Below are positions 16,308-25,032 of a stretch of DNA of 32,992 nucleotides, piece by piece (within the stretch, counting starts at the first letter, position 1; each line of letters opens with the position of its first letter). A program made the translations under genes and the position numbers. This DNA comes from Gammaproteobacteria bacterium DTU037 (GTDB taxonomy: Bacteria > Pseudomonadota > Gammaproteobacteria > Pseudomonadales > Pseudomonadaceae). A model generated the notes under the pieces. The model saw only the letters and a program-made list of their open reading frames with translations. It was not told the origin of the DNA and made no database searches. The stretch covers positions 1,875 through 34,866 of the forward strand of contig LFRZ01000077.1 of assembly GCA_001513025.1 (NCBI GenBank), given 5' to 3'.

Positions 16308-16335
16308 CCGTATATATGGTAAATCGAATATACGG
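16308..16335. promoter_or_regulatory. Candidate ArsR operator
   Basis: CCGTATAT (16308-16315) and ATATACGG (16328-16335) form a perfect inverted repeat with a 12-base spacer. The spacing and AT-rich centre fit a dimeric winged-helix repressor. It lies 72 bases upstream of arsR in the only non-coding DNA ahead of the operon; TTATGCG nearby resembles known ars operator sequence. Confidence 0.65.
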
Positions 16336-16387
16336 ATTTGTGAACATGCTGTAAAGTTACTGCTGTGATACTATTTTTTTCAAGCAT

Positions 16388-16418
16388 AAAAAAAGGAAGC
16401 ATCACTGCTTCCTTTTTT
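16388..16418. terminator. Rho-independent terminator after ahpF
   Basis: Twelve-base arms AAAAAAGGAAGC and GCTTCCTTTTTT surround the loop ATCACT. It lies 15 bases past the ahpF stop codon on the minus strand and insulates the ars promoter from ahpCF transcription. Confidence 0.92.
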
Positions 16419-16432
16419 GTTACGCGCTGTAC

Positions 16433-17986
16433 TTACGAACGAATAATATGATCAAAGGCACTGAGTGATGCTTTTGAACCTTCGCCCATGGCAATAATAA
16501 TCTGCTTGTAAGGTACCGTTGTTACGTCACCTGCCGCAAAGACACCTGGGATATTGGTTGCGCAGCGGGCGTCGATTTCGACTTCACCGTGCTTAGACAA
16601 GGCAACCGAACCTTTCAGCCATTCGCTGTTTGGCAACAAGCCGATCTGGACAAAGATGCCTTCCAGCTCAACCTTGTGCAGTTCATCTGTGGCACGATCT
16701 TTGTAGATCAAGCTGGTAACTTTGCTGCCATCACCCACGACTTCGGTGGTTTGCGCATTTTTAATTACCGTCACGTTGGGCAAGCTGTGCAGTTTTTTCT
16801 GCAGCACTTCGTCAGCACGCAGGCTATCAGCAAACTCAAGTACAGTGACGTGCTTAACCAAACCGGCCAAGTCAATCGCCGCTTCAATTCCAGAGTTACC
16901 ACCACCAATCACCGCAACACGCTTACCTTTGTATAAAGGGCCATCACAGTGTGGGCAATACGCCACACCACGGGTGCGGTATTCCTGTTCGCCGGGCACG
17001 TTCATTTCGCGCCAGCGCGCACCGGTGGATAGAATCACGGTTTTCGCTTGTAAGCGTGCGCCGGATTCAAACTCGACCGTGTGCAAGCCGCCCTGCTCTG
17101 CTGCTGGAACTAAGCGACTGGCACGTTGCAAGTTCATCACGTCAACATCGTACTGACGCACGTGTTCTTCCATAGCGCGAGCCAATTTTGGACCTTCAGT
17201 TTCTTGTACAGAAATAAAGTTCTCAATTGACATGGTATCCAAGACTTGGCCACCAAAACGCTCCGCCGCAACACCGGTGCGGATACCTTTACGTGCAGCG
17301 TAAATAGCCGCGGCAGCACCCGCAGGACCACCACCAATGACTAAGACGTCAAAAACTTCTTTTTCATTGAGCTTAGCCGCTTCACGAGCAGTGCTGCCGG
17401 TATCCACTTTGGCTAAAATCTCTTCAACGCCCATGCGGCCTTGACCAAACATTTCGCCGTTGAGGAACACCATAGGTACTGACATCACTTGACGTTGTGC
17501 AACTTCGTCTTGGAACAGTGCACCGTCAATCGCCACGTGGCGAATATTCGGGTTCAGTACCGCCATCAAGTTCAGCGCTTGCACTACATCTGGGCAGTTC
17601 TGGCAGGACAGTGAGAAGTAGGTCTCAAAATTGAACTCGCCTTCTAAATTGGCAACCTGCTCAATCACATCTTGCGCCAGCTTCGATGGGTGGCCGCCGA
17701 CTTGTAGCAGTGCCAACACCAAAGAAGTGAACTCATGACCCATTGGAATACCAGCAAAAGCTAGACTGATCTCACCATTAATACGGTTTAACGCAAAAGA
17801 GGGTTTACGTGCATCATCACCATCGGTGCGTAGGGTGATTTTATCACTCATGCTGGCTATTTCTTCCAGCAAGTTTTTTAATTCGGTCGATTTGGCACCA
17901 TCATCAAGGGACGCAACGATCTCAAACGGCTGCGTCACCTTTTCTAGGTAAGCCTGTAATTGTGCTTTTAAATTAGCGTCCAACAT
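16433..17986 (-). CDS. ahpF: Alkyl hydroperoxide reductase subunit F
   Basis: This 517-aa flavoprotein passes electrons from NADH to the peroxiredoxin AhpC. The N-terminal double thioredoxin-fold domain carries Cys128-Cys131 (SCQNCPD). The thioredoxin-reductase-like part has the FAD loop GGGPAG at 218-223, the redox pair Cys344-Cys347 (YCPHCDG), the NADH loop GGGNSG and the C-terminal FAD motif FAAGDVTT. Length and all four cysteines are standard. GGAG lies ten bases before the ATG at 17986. It follows ahpC on the same strand after 123 bases that include a hairpin, so its expression is probably lower than that of ahpC. Confidence 0.97.
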   Translation of the reverse strand: MLDANLKAQLQAYLEKVTQPFEIVASLDDGAKSTELKNLLEEIASMSDKITLRTDGDDARKPSFALNRINGEISLAFAGIPMGHEFTSLVLALLQVGGHPSKLAQDVIEQVANLEGEFNFETYFSLSCQNCPDVVQALNLMAVLNPNIRHVAIDGALFQDEVAQRQVMSVPMVFLNGEMFGQGRMGVEEILAKVDTGSTAREAAKLNEKEVFDVLVIGGGPAGAAAAIYAARKGIRTGVAAERFGGQVLDTMSIENFISVQETEGPKLARAMEEHVRQYDVDVMNLQRASRLVPAAEQGGLHTVEFESGARLQAKTVILSTGARWREMNVPGEQEYRTRGVAYCPHCDGPLYKGKRVAVIGGGNSGIEAAIDLAGLVKHVTVLEFADSLRADEVLQKKLHSLPNVTVIKNAQTTEVVGDGSKVTSLIYKDRATDELHKVELEGIFVQIGLLPNSEWLKGSVALSKHGEVEIDARCATNIPGVFAAGDVTTVPYKQIIIAMGEGSKASLSAFDHIIRS

Positions 17987-18020
17987 GATTAATGTGCTCC
18001 AAAATCTGTTTTTTGAATAT

Positions 18021-18050
18021 AAAACGCCCGAGCGGTGTACGCCCGGGCGT
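18021..18050 (-). terminator. Hairpin between ahpC and ahpF, likely partial terminator
   Basis: ACGCCCG (18024-18030) and CGGGCGT (18044-18050) pair; on the minus strand the stem is followed by TTTTAT. The tail is short, so it probably lets some transcription through to ahpF and sets the AhpC to AhpF ratio. Confidence 0.65.
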
Positions 18051-18109
18051 CGGGCTTACCGAGTTGGATCACAACCTAGCAAGCAGAGATAAAAAGTAAG
18101 GAGTGATCC

Positions 18110-18673
18110 TTAGATTTTACCGACTAAGTCTAGTGAAGGAGACAATGTTGCTTCACCTTCTTGCCACTTAGCTGGGCACACTTCACCTGGGTGAGCGGCC
18201 ACGTACTGTGCTGCTTTAACTTTACGCAGTAATTCTTGTGCGTCACGACCCACACCACCGGCGTTGATTTCAACGATTTGAATTTTGCCGTCTGGATCGA
18301 TAACGAATGTACCGCGATCTGCCAGGCCAGCTTCTTCAATCATCACACCGAAGTTACGGGTGATTTGACCAGTTGGGTCACCGATCATTGGGTACTCAAT
18401 TTTGCCAATTTCTGGTGAAGTGTCGTGCCATGCTTTGTGGGTGAAATGGGTATCAGTTGATACTGAGTAGATTTCTACGCCCAATTTTTTAAATGTTGCG
18501 TAGTTGTCAGCGAGGTCACCCAGCTCAGTTGGGCAAACAAAGGTGAAGTCAGCTGGGTAGAAAAATACGACTGACCATTTGCCTTTCAGGTCTGCTTCGC
18601 TCACTTCGATGAAGTTACCGTTGTGGAATGCAGTGGCTTTAAACGCTTTTACTTCGCTATTAATATATGACAT
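18110..18673 (-). CDS. ahpC: Alkyl hydroperoxide reductase subunit C (peroxiredoxin)
   Basis: This is a typical 2-Cys peroxiredoxin of 187 aa, the usual AhpC length. The peroxidatic cysteine is in [13 protein letters not shown] (Cys47) and the resolving cysteine in [10 protein letters not shown] (Cys166). It reduces hydrogen peroxide, organic peroxides and peroxynitrite in the cytoplasm and is recycled by AhpF, encoded next on the same strand. GGA precedes the ATG at 18673. The upstream gap holds no perfect OxyR box that I could confirm, though such control is usual in the family. Confidence 0.98.
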   Translation of the reverse strand: MSYINSEVKAFKATAFHNGNFIEVSEADLKGKWSVVFFYPADFTFVCPTELGDLADNYATFKKLGVEIYSVSTDTHFTHKAWHDTSPEIGKIEYPMIGDPTGQITRNFGVMIEEAGLADRGTFVIDPDGKIQIVEINAGGVGRDAQELLRKVKAAQYVAAHPGEVCPAKWQEGEATLSPSLDLVGKI

Positions 18674-18744
18674 TAAATAATTCCTTTGAGGGTTAAAGTC
18701 TTTACGGGATTAATACTAGAGCATTCTTATGATTAGTAATAATT

Positions 18745-18779
18745 GATTGATGGTATAGCATCGATAGTCTTTATCAATC
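18745..18779. promoter_or_regulatory. Inverted repeat upstream of ahpC
   Basis: GATTGAT (18745-18751) and ATCAATC (18773-18779) are exact reverse complements 21 bases apart, with two ATAG direct repeats between them (18755, 18764). It lies 70 to 105 bases upstream of ahpC. The spacing does not fit the OxyR consensus, so the bound factor is unknown. Confidence 0.3.
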
Positions 18780-18955
18780 GACTGTCTTTCTCTCCACTAA
18801 CACAGCACCACTTTAACCTGCGCAGCATCTCGCCAACGCAGTTGTCATACATGGCGGCGCTGTGCGCAAGATCCAACAGCACAACACACAAACTGCCAAG
18901 AACACCTCTATTATAGGTATCCTTAGCACTCTGTTTATTTAAGGTACGTCTCTGT

Positions 18956-20200
18956 ATGCAGATTTTCAAGGTCGGTGGTGCAGTCCGCGATCAACTGTTA
19001 GACCGCGCGGTAGTGGATGTCGACTGGGTTGTCGTGGGCGCGACGCCAGAGCAGATGCTGGCCAAAGGTTTTCGTCAGGTTGGCGATGACTTCCCAGTAT
19101 TTTTACACCCGAACAGCGGTGAAGAATATGCCTTGGCCCGTACTGAGCGCAAAAACGGTCATGGCTATAGCGGCTTTGTCTTTCATACCAGTCCAGATGT
19201 GACCTTGGAAGAAGATTTGCTGCGCCGCGATCTGACCGTTAATGCCATGGCGCTCGCCGATGACGGCAGCCTGATTGACCCCTATGGTGGTCAAGCTGAC
19301 TTAGCCGCAGGCATTTTACGCCATGTCTCGCCCGCCTTTGCCGAAGACCCACTACGCGTATTGCGTGTGGCACGTTTTGCCGCACGCTATGCTTATTTAG
19401 GCTTTCGTGTGGCCAGCGAAACCTTGGCGTTGATGCGCGTGCTGACTGAGTCGGGTGAATTACAGCATTTAACTGCTGAGCGTATCTGGCAAGAATTTGC
19501 CTGTGCGCTGATGGAAGATAATCCAGAAGTGTTCCTGCAAGTGCTGCGTGACTGCGGTGCCTTAAAAGCGCTGCTGCCTGAAGTTGATCTGTTATTTGGT
19601 GTCCCACAACCGGCTGAGCACCACCCCGAAGTTGACACCGGCACACACATCTTAAGTGTATTGCAACAATGCGTACGCTTTCAGCAGCCACTCAATATAC
19701 GCTGGGCCTGCTTACTGCATGATGTAGGCAAAGGGACTACCGATCCAGCACTCTGGCCGCGGCATCTGGGCCATGAAAAACAGGGTTTAGCGCTGATTAA
19801 AAAAGTCAATAAACGTTTCAAAGTGCCCAATGACTGCGCAGAGTTAGCCTTATTAGTCGGCGAATACCACACCCATGCCCACCGTGCTTTAGAGCTGCGC
19901 CCAGAGACCTTATTAAAATTATTACTGGCCTTCGATATAATGCGCCGGCCGCAGCGCTTTGCTGATTTTGTCGCCGCCAGCGAAATGGACTCGCGCGGGC
20001 GCTTAGGTCTTGAGGATCGACTCTACCCGCAAGCGGATTATTTACGCAGTGTCGCCGAGGTGGTGCGTAACGTTAGTGTTAAACCTTTGCTGGAGCAGGG
20101 CTTGCAAGGCGCAGAGCTGGGTTTGGCACTCAATGCTGCACGGCTCCAAGCCTTGCAAAACTATGTTGCACAAGCCCGCAGCGCCACAGCTGACAAATAA
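18956..20200 (+). CDS. cca: CCA tRNA nucleotidyltransferase (multifunctional Cca)
   Basis: This 414-aa enzyme adds or repairs the 3' CCA of tRNAs without a template. The class II nucleotidyltransferase head is clear: [11 protein letters not shown] at the N-terminus and the metal-binding pair Asp21/Asp23 in VDVDWVVVG, then [10 protein letters not shown] and [10 protein letters not shown]. The C-terminal HD domain ([12 protein letters not shown], near 255) marks the multifunctional gammaproteobacterial form, with phosphatase and phosphodiesterase activity. The ATG at 18956 lies at the family start; AAGG is somewhat far upstream. It diverges from ahpC and runs convergently into bfiR, leaving only six bases between stop codons. 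Confidence 0.96.
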   Translation: MQIFKVGGAVRDQLLDRAVVDVDWVVVGATPEQMLAKGFRQVGDDFPVFLHPNSGEEYALARTERKNGHGYSGFVFHTSPDVTLEEDLLRRDLTVNAMALADDGSLIDPYGGQADLAAGILRHVSPAFAEDPLRVLRVARFAARYAYLGFRVASETLALMRVLTESGELQHLTAERIWQEFACALMEDNPEVFLQVLRDCGALKALLPEVDLLFGVPQPAEHHPEVDTGTHILSVLQQCVRFQQPLNIRWACLLHDVGKGTTDPALWPRHLGHEKQGLALIKKVNKRFKVPNDCAELALLVGEYHTHAHRALELRPETLLKLLLAFDIMRRPQRFADFVAASEMDSRGRLGLEDRLYPQADYLRSVAEVVRNVSVKPLLEQGLQGAELGLALNAARLQALQNYVAQARSATADK

Positions 20201-20206
20201 TGCCCG

Positions 20207-20854
20207 TTAAGCACCGCCGCTGACACCACGCAGTGCCAGCGGATCAACTAGATTGCTGGCAATCGCCATCCCAACTAAATCAGCTAAAGTCTGCGCCTGC
20301 ATATGTTTCATCACCCGGGAACGGTACAAGTCGACGGTTTTCACGCTAATGCCCAGCTGCTCAGCCATCTCACGATTGGTATAGCCTTGCACCAATGGCA
20401 GCAACACATCGCGCTCGCGTGGGGTCAGGTTATCGAGGCGCTGTAACACAGCCTGCAATGCGCTGGCGTCGGCTAACACAGCAAAGCGGCTGAGTGCCTG
20501 CTGTACGCTATCCAAAAGTAGCTGCTCATTGTAGGGTTTTTCAATAAAGTCCACCGCACCAGCACGAAAGGCGCGCACCACAATGGGGACATCGGCATGA
20601 CCACTGACAAAAATAATCGGCAAATCCAGCCCTCTGCTGCGCAAGGCTTCCTGCACATTCAGGCCACCCATCCCCGGCATCCGTACATCTAAAATAACGC
20701 AAGCATGGCTGTTATTAAGCTCGGCTTCAAGAAAGGCCTGGCCACTGATAAAAGGGATAGCGCGCAAGCCGATCGACTCCAGCAACCATACCGTTGAATC
20801 CAACATACCCTGATCATCATCCACCACATATACAATGTGTTCTACTGTGCTCAC
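20207..20854 (-). CDS. bfiR: FixJ/NarL-type response regulator, BfiR-like
   Basis: This 215-aa response regulator has a receiver domain (about 6-122) with acidic residues Asp12/Asp13, phospho-acceptor Asp56 (ILDVRMPGMGG), Ser84 and Lys106 (EKPY), followed by a LuxR-type helix-turn-helix (about 143-200, LTPRERDVL and NREMAEQLGISVKTVDLYRS). It starts at GTG, with AAGGG before it. The partner kinase gene lies 19 bases upstream on the same strand. In P. aeruginosa the pair next to an AMP-binding enzyme and acyl-CoA dehydrogenase (PA4196-PA4199) is named bfiRS for biofilm initiation; the symbol is by synteny from memory. The real signal may concern the adjacent acyl-CoA genes. Confidence is high for the family, moderate for the name. 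Confidence 0.88.
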   Translation of the reverse strand: MSTVEHIVYVVDDDQGMLDSTVWLLESIGLRAIPFISGQAFLEAELNNSHACVILDVRMPGMGGLNVQEALRSRGLDLPIIFVSGHADVPIVVRAFRAGAVDFIEKPYNEQLLLDSVQQALSRFAVLADASALQAVLQRLDNLTPRERDVLLPLVQGYTNREMAEQLGISVKTVDLYRSRVMKHMQAQTLADLVGMAIASNLVDPLALRGVSGGA

Positions 20855-20873
20855 GTTAAGCCCTTATAATTAT

Positions 20874-23174
20874 TTATGCTTCAACTGATAGTCGTTCATC
20901 ACTGCGCGCACGCACGGGTAAACGGCAGGTTAAACACAAGCCGCCTAATACGCCATCCTCGGCCTCAAGCGAACCCCCAAAGCCTTCGATAATACTGCGA
21001 CTCATGGATAACCCGAGGCCCAGGCCATCCGCTTTACTGGTGTAAAAGGGGGTAAATAACTGCTCTAACTGCGCTGGCGTGACTCCTGCGCCTTGGTCAT
21101 GCACTTTAATATACACATGCCCAGCCTGCTGTTCAGCGCTGATTAAGATGCGTGACGCACTCGCACCACCTTGATGCTGTTCACGATTGGCCTCAATCGC
21201 ATTACGCAACACATTCAATAACACTTGCTCAAGCAAGACCCGATCGGCGTAGATTAAAGGCAACTCAGTGAGCAAGTGTTGCTCAATATTGACTTGCGCA
21301 TTGACGGCCTCCCAAGCACATAGTTGCACCGTTTCGTGTAGCACATCAGCAATATTCAACGCCTCAACACGCCGGGGTTCTTTACGTAAAAACGCGCGTA
21401 AGCGCTTAATCACCTGTGCCGCATGATTGGCATGTTCGGTAATACGCTCTAAACCTTGCGCCACGCGCTGTAACGGCACCGTCTGAGTATCGGCAGACTG
21501 CAAATAACGCAAACTAGCACTGGCATAATTAATCACTGCGGCCAGCGGTTGATTCATCTCATGGGCAATCCCTGAGGTCAATTCGCCCAAGGTAATTAAA
21601 CGTGCCGTATGCGCCAGCTCTTCTTGGTGTTTGCGCTGCTGTGCTTCACGCAATTCACGCTCGGTCATATTGCGCGCCACCAGTGAATAATAGCGCTCGC
21701 CGCCAGCCACGGTATGCGCCAGCAAGACCAACGACACCGGAAAGGAGGCGACATCACCATAGGGCTGAAAGCGCGCTTCACAGCTCCACACGCCACGCTT
21801 GTCAGCCGCGTGCCAGCCACTTCGAGTCAGTTTCTGTAAGGTGGCAGAGCTGACCACATCCGCCAACTGCATCGACTCTTGCAACTCCGCCACGTGCAAA
21901 GAACATCGTGCCGATGGGTTCATCCAACGAATTAAACCATTGGGGTCGACAAACAAAACCAGGTCAGTATTGACCTCCACCACTTCGGCTAAGCGGCGCC
22001 GATTGCCTTCGGCTTTCACCCGCTGCGTGATATCGCGCGACACACTAATAATTTCGACAATGGCACCCGTATAGGTTTCACGGATGGCGCGACTGGCGGT
22101 TTCAAACCAAAGAAAATGCCCCGCTCGGTGGCGCACGCGCAAGGTCATGGTGTGATAACCATCTTCGACCAAGGCGTTTCGGGCGCGTTGCTCCACCAAC
22201 ACCACACCTTTTTCATGCAATAAGGCTTGGCAGCGCATCCCCTGCAACTCTTCCGGCCAGTAACCCAGCAAACTCCAGGACGCCGGCGAGGCGCTGATAA
22301 AGCGGCCATCGGGCAAATGTCGAGAAATTAAGTCAGTGGTATTTTCCGTGATCAGACGATACAAACGTGAGGCTTGCGCCGCCGCCTGTAACTGCGCGGC
22401 CTGCTCAGTGATATCACGGCCACGCACTAACACCTGCTGCTGCTCGGGGTGCGGAATATAACTCCACAGCATGCTGCGCTGAGAAAAGTGTGCGCTAACA
22501 TCGGCAATCACCCGCCGCTGAGTTAAACAGCTGTGCACTAAGTGCTGATGATTATTGGGTAAGGCCTGCTGCACTCGCTCAGCCATTGGTGCGCCAAACA
22601 ACTGCAGCGCCGCTTGATTCACTTCCAGCAGTCCGGCGTTTTGATCCACCCATAACGTCGGCTCGGGATCGCTGCTTAATAGCGCTAGCGGCTGAGTCGC
22701 CTGTTGCGCACAGCCCAGCCAAGTGGTTAATAGCAATAACAACGTATCAAGGGCAAACAATGGTGCCTGTGCCTCGAGCTCAATCACCACAATGCCATAT
22801 TGCTGGGCAAACAAAGGTAAACTGACCACCACGCCATGACTGATTCCAGCACGACGCATGCGCCGTGACAGCCAACAATCGAGTGCACTGGCCTGCTCAA
22901 TGCTCAACTGCGGTTGCTCCTGAAATAGTTTAAATAAACTGTGATCGGTTGCTGTCAATGCATCGCTTGGCCCAAGCGGCCAGCCGCGCACATCACCTTC
23001 AGGACTATAAATATCGGCAGCCTGCTGCCAATTGAAATACCAGACTGAACGTACCTGCTGATCAGCGCGCAACAGCGCTTGCAAGGCGCGCGCGCAGTCA
23101 GCCAGCGGCTGCTTCTCCCTGAGCAGGCGCTGCAACAAGCGCAACTGTAATCGTTGATCAACCTGATTCGGCAT
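20874..23174 (-). CDS. bfiS: PAS-domain sensor histidine kinase, BfiS-like
   Basis: This 766-aa kinase has no clear membrane segments apart from one hydrophobic stretch near 140-155, so it may be cytosolic. The first 160 residues resemble no domain I can name. Three PAS regions follow (about 165-260, 265-385, 390-510), the second and third with PAC ends (SRDITQR, ARNMTER). The dimerisation domain has the phospho-acceptor His538 (GIAHEMNQPLAAVINYAS), and the ATPase domain has NVLRNAIEANRE, DQGAGV and GLGLGLSMSRSIIEGFGG. The ATG at 23174 has AGGG six bases before it, so the nine residues upstream in frame are excluded. It heads an operon with the response regulator and diverges from the acyl-CoA ligase gene. 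The ligand is unknown; the name is by synteny. Confidence 0.88.
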   Translation of the reverse strand: MPNQVDQRLQLRLLQRLLREKQPLADCARALQALLRADQQVRSVWYFNWQQAADIYSPEGDVRGWPLGPSDALTATDHSLFKLFQEQPQLSIEQASALDCWLSRRMRRAGISHGVVVSLPLFAQQYGIVVIELEAQAPLFALDTLLLLLTTWLGCAQQATQPLALLSSDPEPTLWVDQNAGLLEVNQAALQLFGAPMAERVQQALPNNHQHLVHSCLTQRRVIADVSAHFSQRSMLWSYIPHPEQQQVLVRGRDITEQAAQLQAAAQASRLYRLITENTTDLISRHLPDGRFISASPASWSLLGYWPEELQGMRCQALLHEKGVVLVEQRARNALVEDGYHTMTLRVRHRAGHFLWFETASRAIRETYTGAIVEIISVSRDITQRVKAEGNRRRLAEVVEVNTDLVLFVDPNGLIRWMNPSARCSLHVAELQESMQLADVVSSATLQKLTRSGWHAADKRGVWSCEARFQPYGDVASFPVSLVLLAHTVAGGERYYSLVARNMTERELREAQQRKHQEELAHTARLITLGELTSGIAHEMNQPLAAVINYASASLRYLQSADTQTVPLQRVAQGLERITEHANHAAQVIKRLRAFLRKEPRRVEALNIADVLHETVQLCAWEAVNAQVNIEQHLLTELPLIYADRVLLEQVLLNVLRNAIEANREQHQGGASASRILISAEQQAGHVYIKVHDQGAGVTPAQLEQLFTPFYTSKADGLGLGLSMSRSIIEGFGGSLEAEDGVLGGLCLTCRLPVRARSDERLSVEA

Positions 23175-23190
23175 AAACAACCCTGAACAC

Positions 23191-23219
23191 ATATAGTACA
23201 AATACTATATTACTATAGT
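23191..23219. promoter_or_regulatory. Paired palindromes in the bfiS leader, candidate regulator site
   Basis: ATATAGTA (23191-23198) and TACTATAT (23203-23210) form a perfect inverted repeat with spacer CAAA. Directly beside it lies ACTATAGT (23212-23219), itself a perfect palindrome. Three ACTATA-type units thus occur within 29 bases, between bfiS and the divergent ligase gene. This looks like a binding site for a dimeric regulator, most simply the BfiR-like protein. Confidence 0.55.
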
Positions 23220-23326
23220 TTATCTACCATTATAAAAAGACAAAGCCTATAACTGAAGCATAAACCAACCGTAGAACAACTCATAATTTCACGGTCAGAG
23301 CTAATAATCAGCCACAGGTACTGAAT

Positions 23327-24949
23327 ATGTCGATCTACGAACAAGGCCTTGCAAAAAACCCAGTAAACCATGTTGCACTGAGCCCATTAAGCTTTATTGA
23401 ACGCACCGCTGCAATCTATCCCGACTATCCAGCTGTGGTACATGGCGCGATTCGTCGCAACTGGGGACAAACCTATACCCGTTGCCGCAAACTTGCTTCG
23501 GCGCTGGCCAACCGAGGGATTGGCAAGGATGACACGGTTGCGGTCATGCTGCCTAATATCCCAGAAATGCTCGAACTGCACTTTGCCGTACCCATGATCG
23601 GTGCCGTGATTAATACCCTTAACGTGCGCCTCGATGCCGATGCGATCAGCTTTATGCTGCAACACGGCGAAGCCAAAGTCCTAGTCGTCGACCGTGAATT
23701 TTGCGAGGTGGCACAAACCGCCTGTCGTATGCTGGAACACCCACCATTGATTATTGATATCAATGACCCTGAGTATGGCGAAGGCCGTGCGGTCAGTGAT
23801 CTGGATTATGAAGCATTTTTAGCTGAAGGCGATCCAGAGTTTGCTTGGCAGTGGCCCGACGATGAATGGCAAGCCATTGCCTTAAACTACACCTCAGGCA
23901 CCACAGGTAATCCCAAGGGCGTGGTCTATCATCACCGTGGCGCATTCCTCAACTCAATGGGCAATCAAATGACCTGGGCGATGGGCAATCACCCCGTTTA
24001 TTTATGGACCCTGCCGATGTTTCATTGCAACGGCTGGTGCTACCCCTGGACCATTACGGCCTTGGCCGGTGTGCATGTATTTTTGCGTCGCGTTGATCCG
24101 CAGAAAATCCTCAATCTGATTCGTAGTGAAAACGTCACCCATCTGTGCAGCGCACCGATTGTCCTGCAAGCCCTAGTCAATATGCCGGCCGAAGCCAAAG
24201 CCGCCATTGAGCATCCGGTCAAAGCCATGGTCGCCGGTGCCGCGCCACCCGCACAAGTGATAGGTGCTGTGGAGGAAATGGGCATTGAAGTCACCCATGT
24301 TTATGGCCTCACTGAAGTCTACGGCCCAGTCACTTTATGCGCTTGGCATGCCAAGTGGGATGACTTGCCACTGGAACAACGCGCAGTGATTAAGTCGCGC
24401 CAAGGCGTGCGTTACCCAACCCTTGAAGGGGTGATGGTCGCTGATCCAACAACCTTAGCGCCCACCCCAAAAGATGGACAAACAATCGGTGAAATCTTTA
24501 TGCGCGGTAATACCGTGATGAAGGGCTATTTAAAAAACCCTTCCGCCACGGAAGAAGCCTTTGCCGGCGGTTGGTTTCACACTGGCGACTTAGCCGTGTG
24601 GCACGCTGATGGCTATGTGGAAATTAAAGACCGCTCCAAAGATATTATTATTTCCGGTGGCGAGAACATTTCCACCATTGAAGTTGAAGGCGTGCTGTAT
24701 CACCACCCCGCGGTACTGGAAGCCGCAGTAGTCGCGCGTCCCGATAGTCACTGGGGTGAAACACCCTGCGCCTTTATTGCGTTAAAAGCGGGCCAAGAAC
24801 AGACCAGCGCAGAAGAGATTATGAGTTTCTGCCGCGAGCATATGGCGGCCTTTAAAGTGCCTAAAACCGTGGTATTTACCGAGCTGCCAAAAACCTCAAC
24901 CGGAAAAATACAAAAATTCGTCCTGCGCGAAACCGCGCGAGCACTATAA
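23327..24949 (+). CDS. Acyl-CoA synthetase, DmdB-like (AMP-forming)
   Basis: This is an adenylate-forming acyl-CoA ligase, 540 aa. The ATP loop YTSGTTGNPKG is at 188-198, YGLTEVYG is the A5-type motif near 325, GWFHTGDLAVWHADGY carries the hinge region Asp, and the catalytic Lys527 lies in KTSTGKIQK. It loads a carboxylic acid onto CoA with ATP. From memory, the P. aeruginosa homologue PA4198 was shown to use 3-methylmercaptopropionate (DmdB of the DMSP demethylation pathway), but many relatives take short or medium chain acids. It is followed after 83 bases by a DmdC-like dehydrogenase, which strengthens the pairing. AGG lies ten bases before the ATG at 23327. Confidence 0.92.
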   Translation: MSIYEQGLAKNPVNHVALSPLSFIERTAAIYPDYPAVVHGAIRRNWGQTYTRCRKLASALANRGIGKDDTVAVMLPNIPEMLELHFAVPMIGAVINTLNVRLDADAISFMLQHGEAKVLVVDREFCEVAQTACRMLEHPPLIIDINDPEYGEGRAVSDLDYEAFLAEGDPEFAWQWPDDEWQAIALNYTSGTTGNPKGVVYHHRGAFLNSMGNQMTWAMGNHPVYLWTLPMFHCNGWCYPWTITALAGVHVFLRRVDPQKILNLIRSENVTHLCSAPIVLQALVNMPAEAKAAIEHPVKAMVAGAAPPAQVIGAVEEMGIEVTHVYGLTEVYGPVTLCAWHAKWDDLPLEQRAVIKSRQGVRYPTLEGVMVADPTTLAPTPKDGQTIGEIFMRGNTVMKGYLKNPSATEEAFAGGWFHTGDLAVWHADGYVEIKDRSKDIIISGGENISTIEVEGVLYHHPAVLEAAVVARPDSHWGETPCAFIALKAGQEQTSAEEIMSFCREHMAAFKVPKTVVFTELPKTSTGKIQKFVLRETARAL

Positions 24950-25032
24950 AAAAGGGCTACGGCCCGCTATAACAACAATTCAATCTTTACCGACTGTTAA
25001 CAGCGGCTAGCGCACTCTAAATAGGATAGATC

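Noticed and set aside
18674..18955. OxyR binding site upstream of ahpC
   Set aside because: ATAG elements at 18755 and 18764 are nine bases apart and no CTAT partners occur at the required spacing, so the consensus is not met.
18733..18969. 78-codon reverse open frame between ahpC and cca
   Set aside because: It overlaps the cca start and the ahpC promoter region and has a low-quality composition with no family features.
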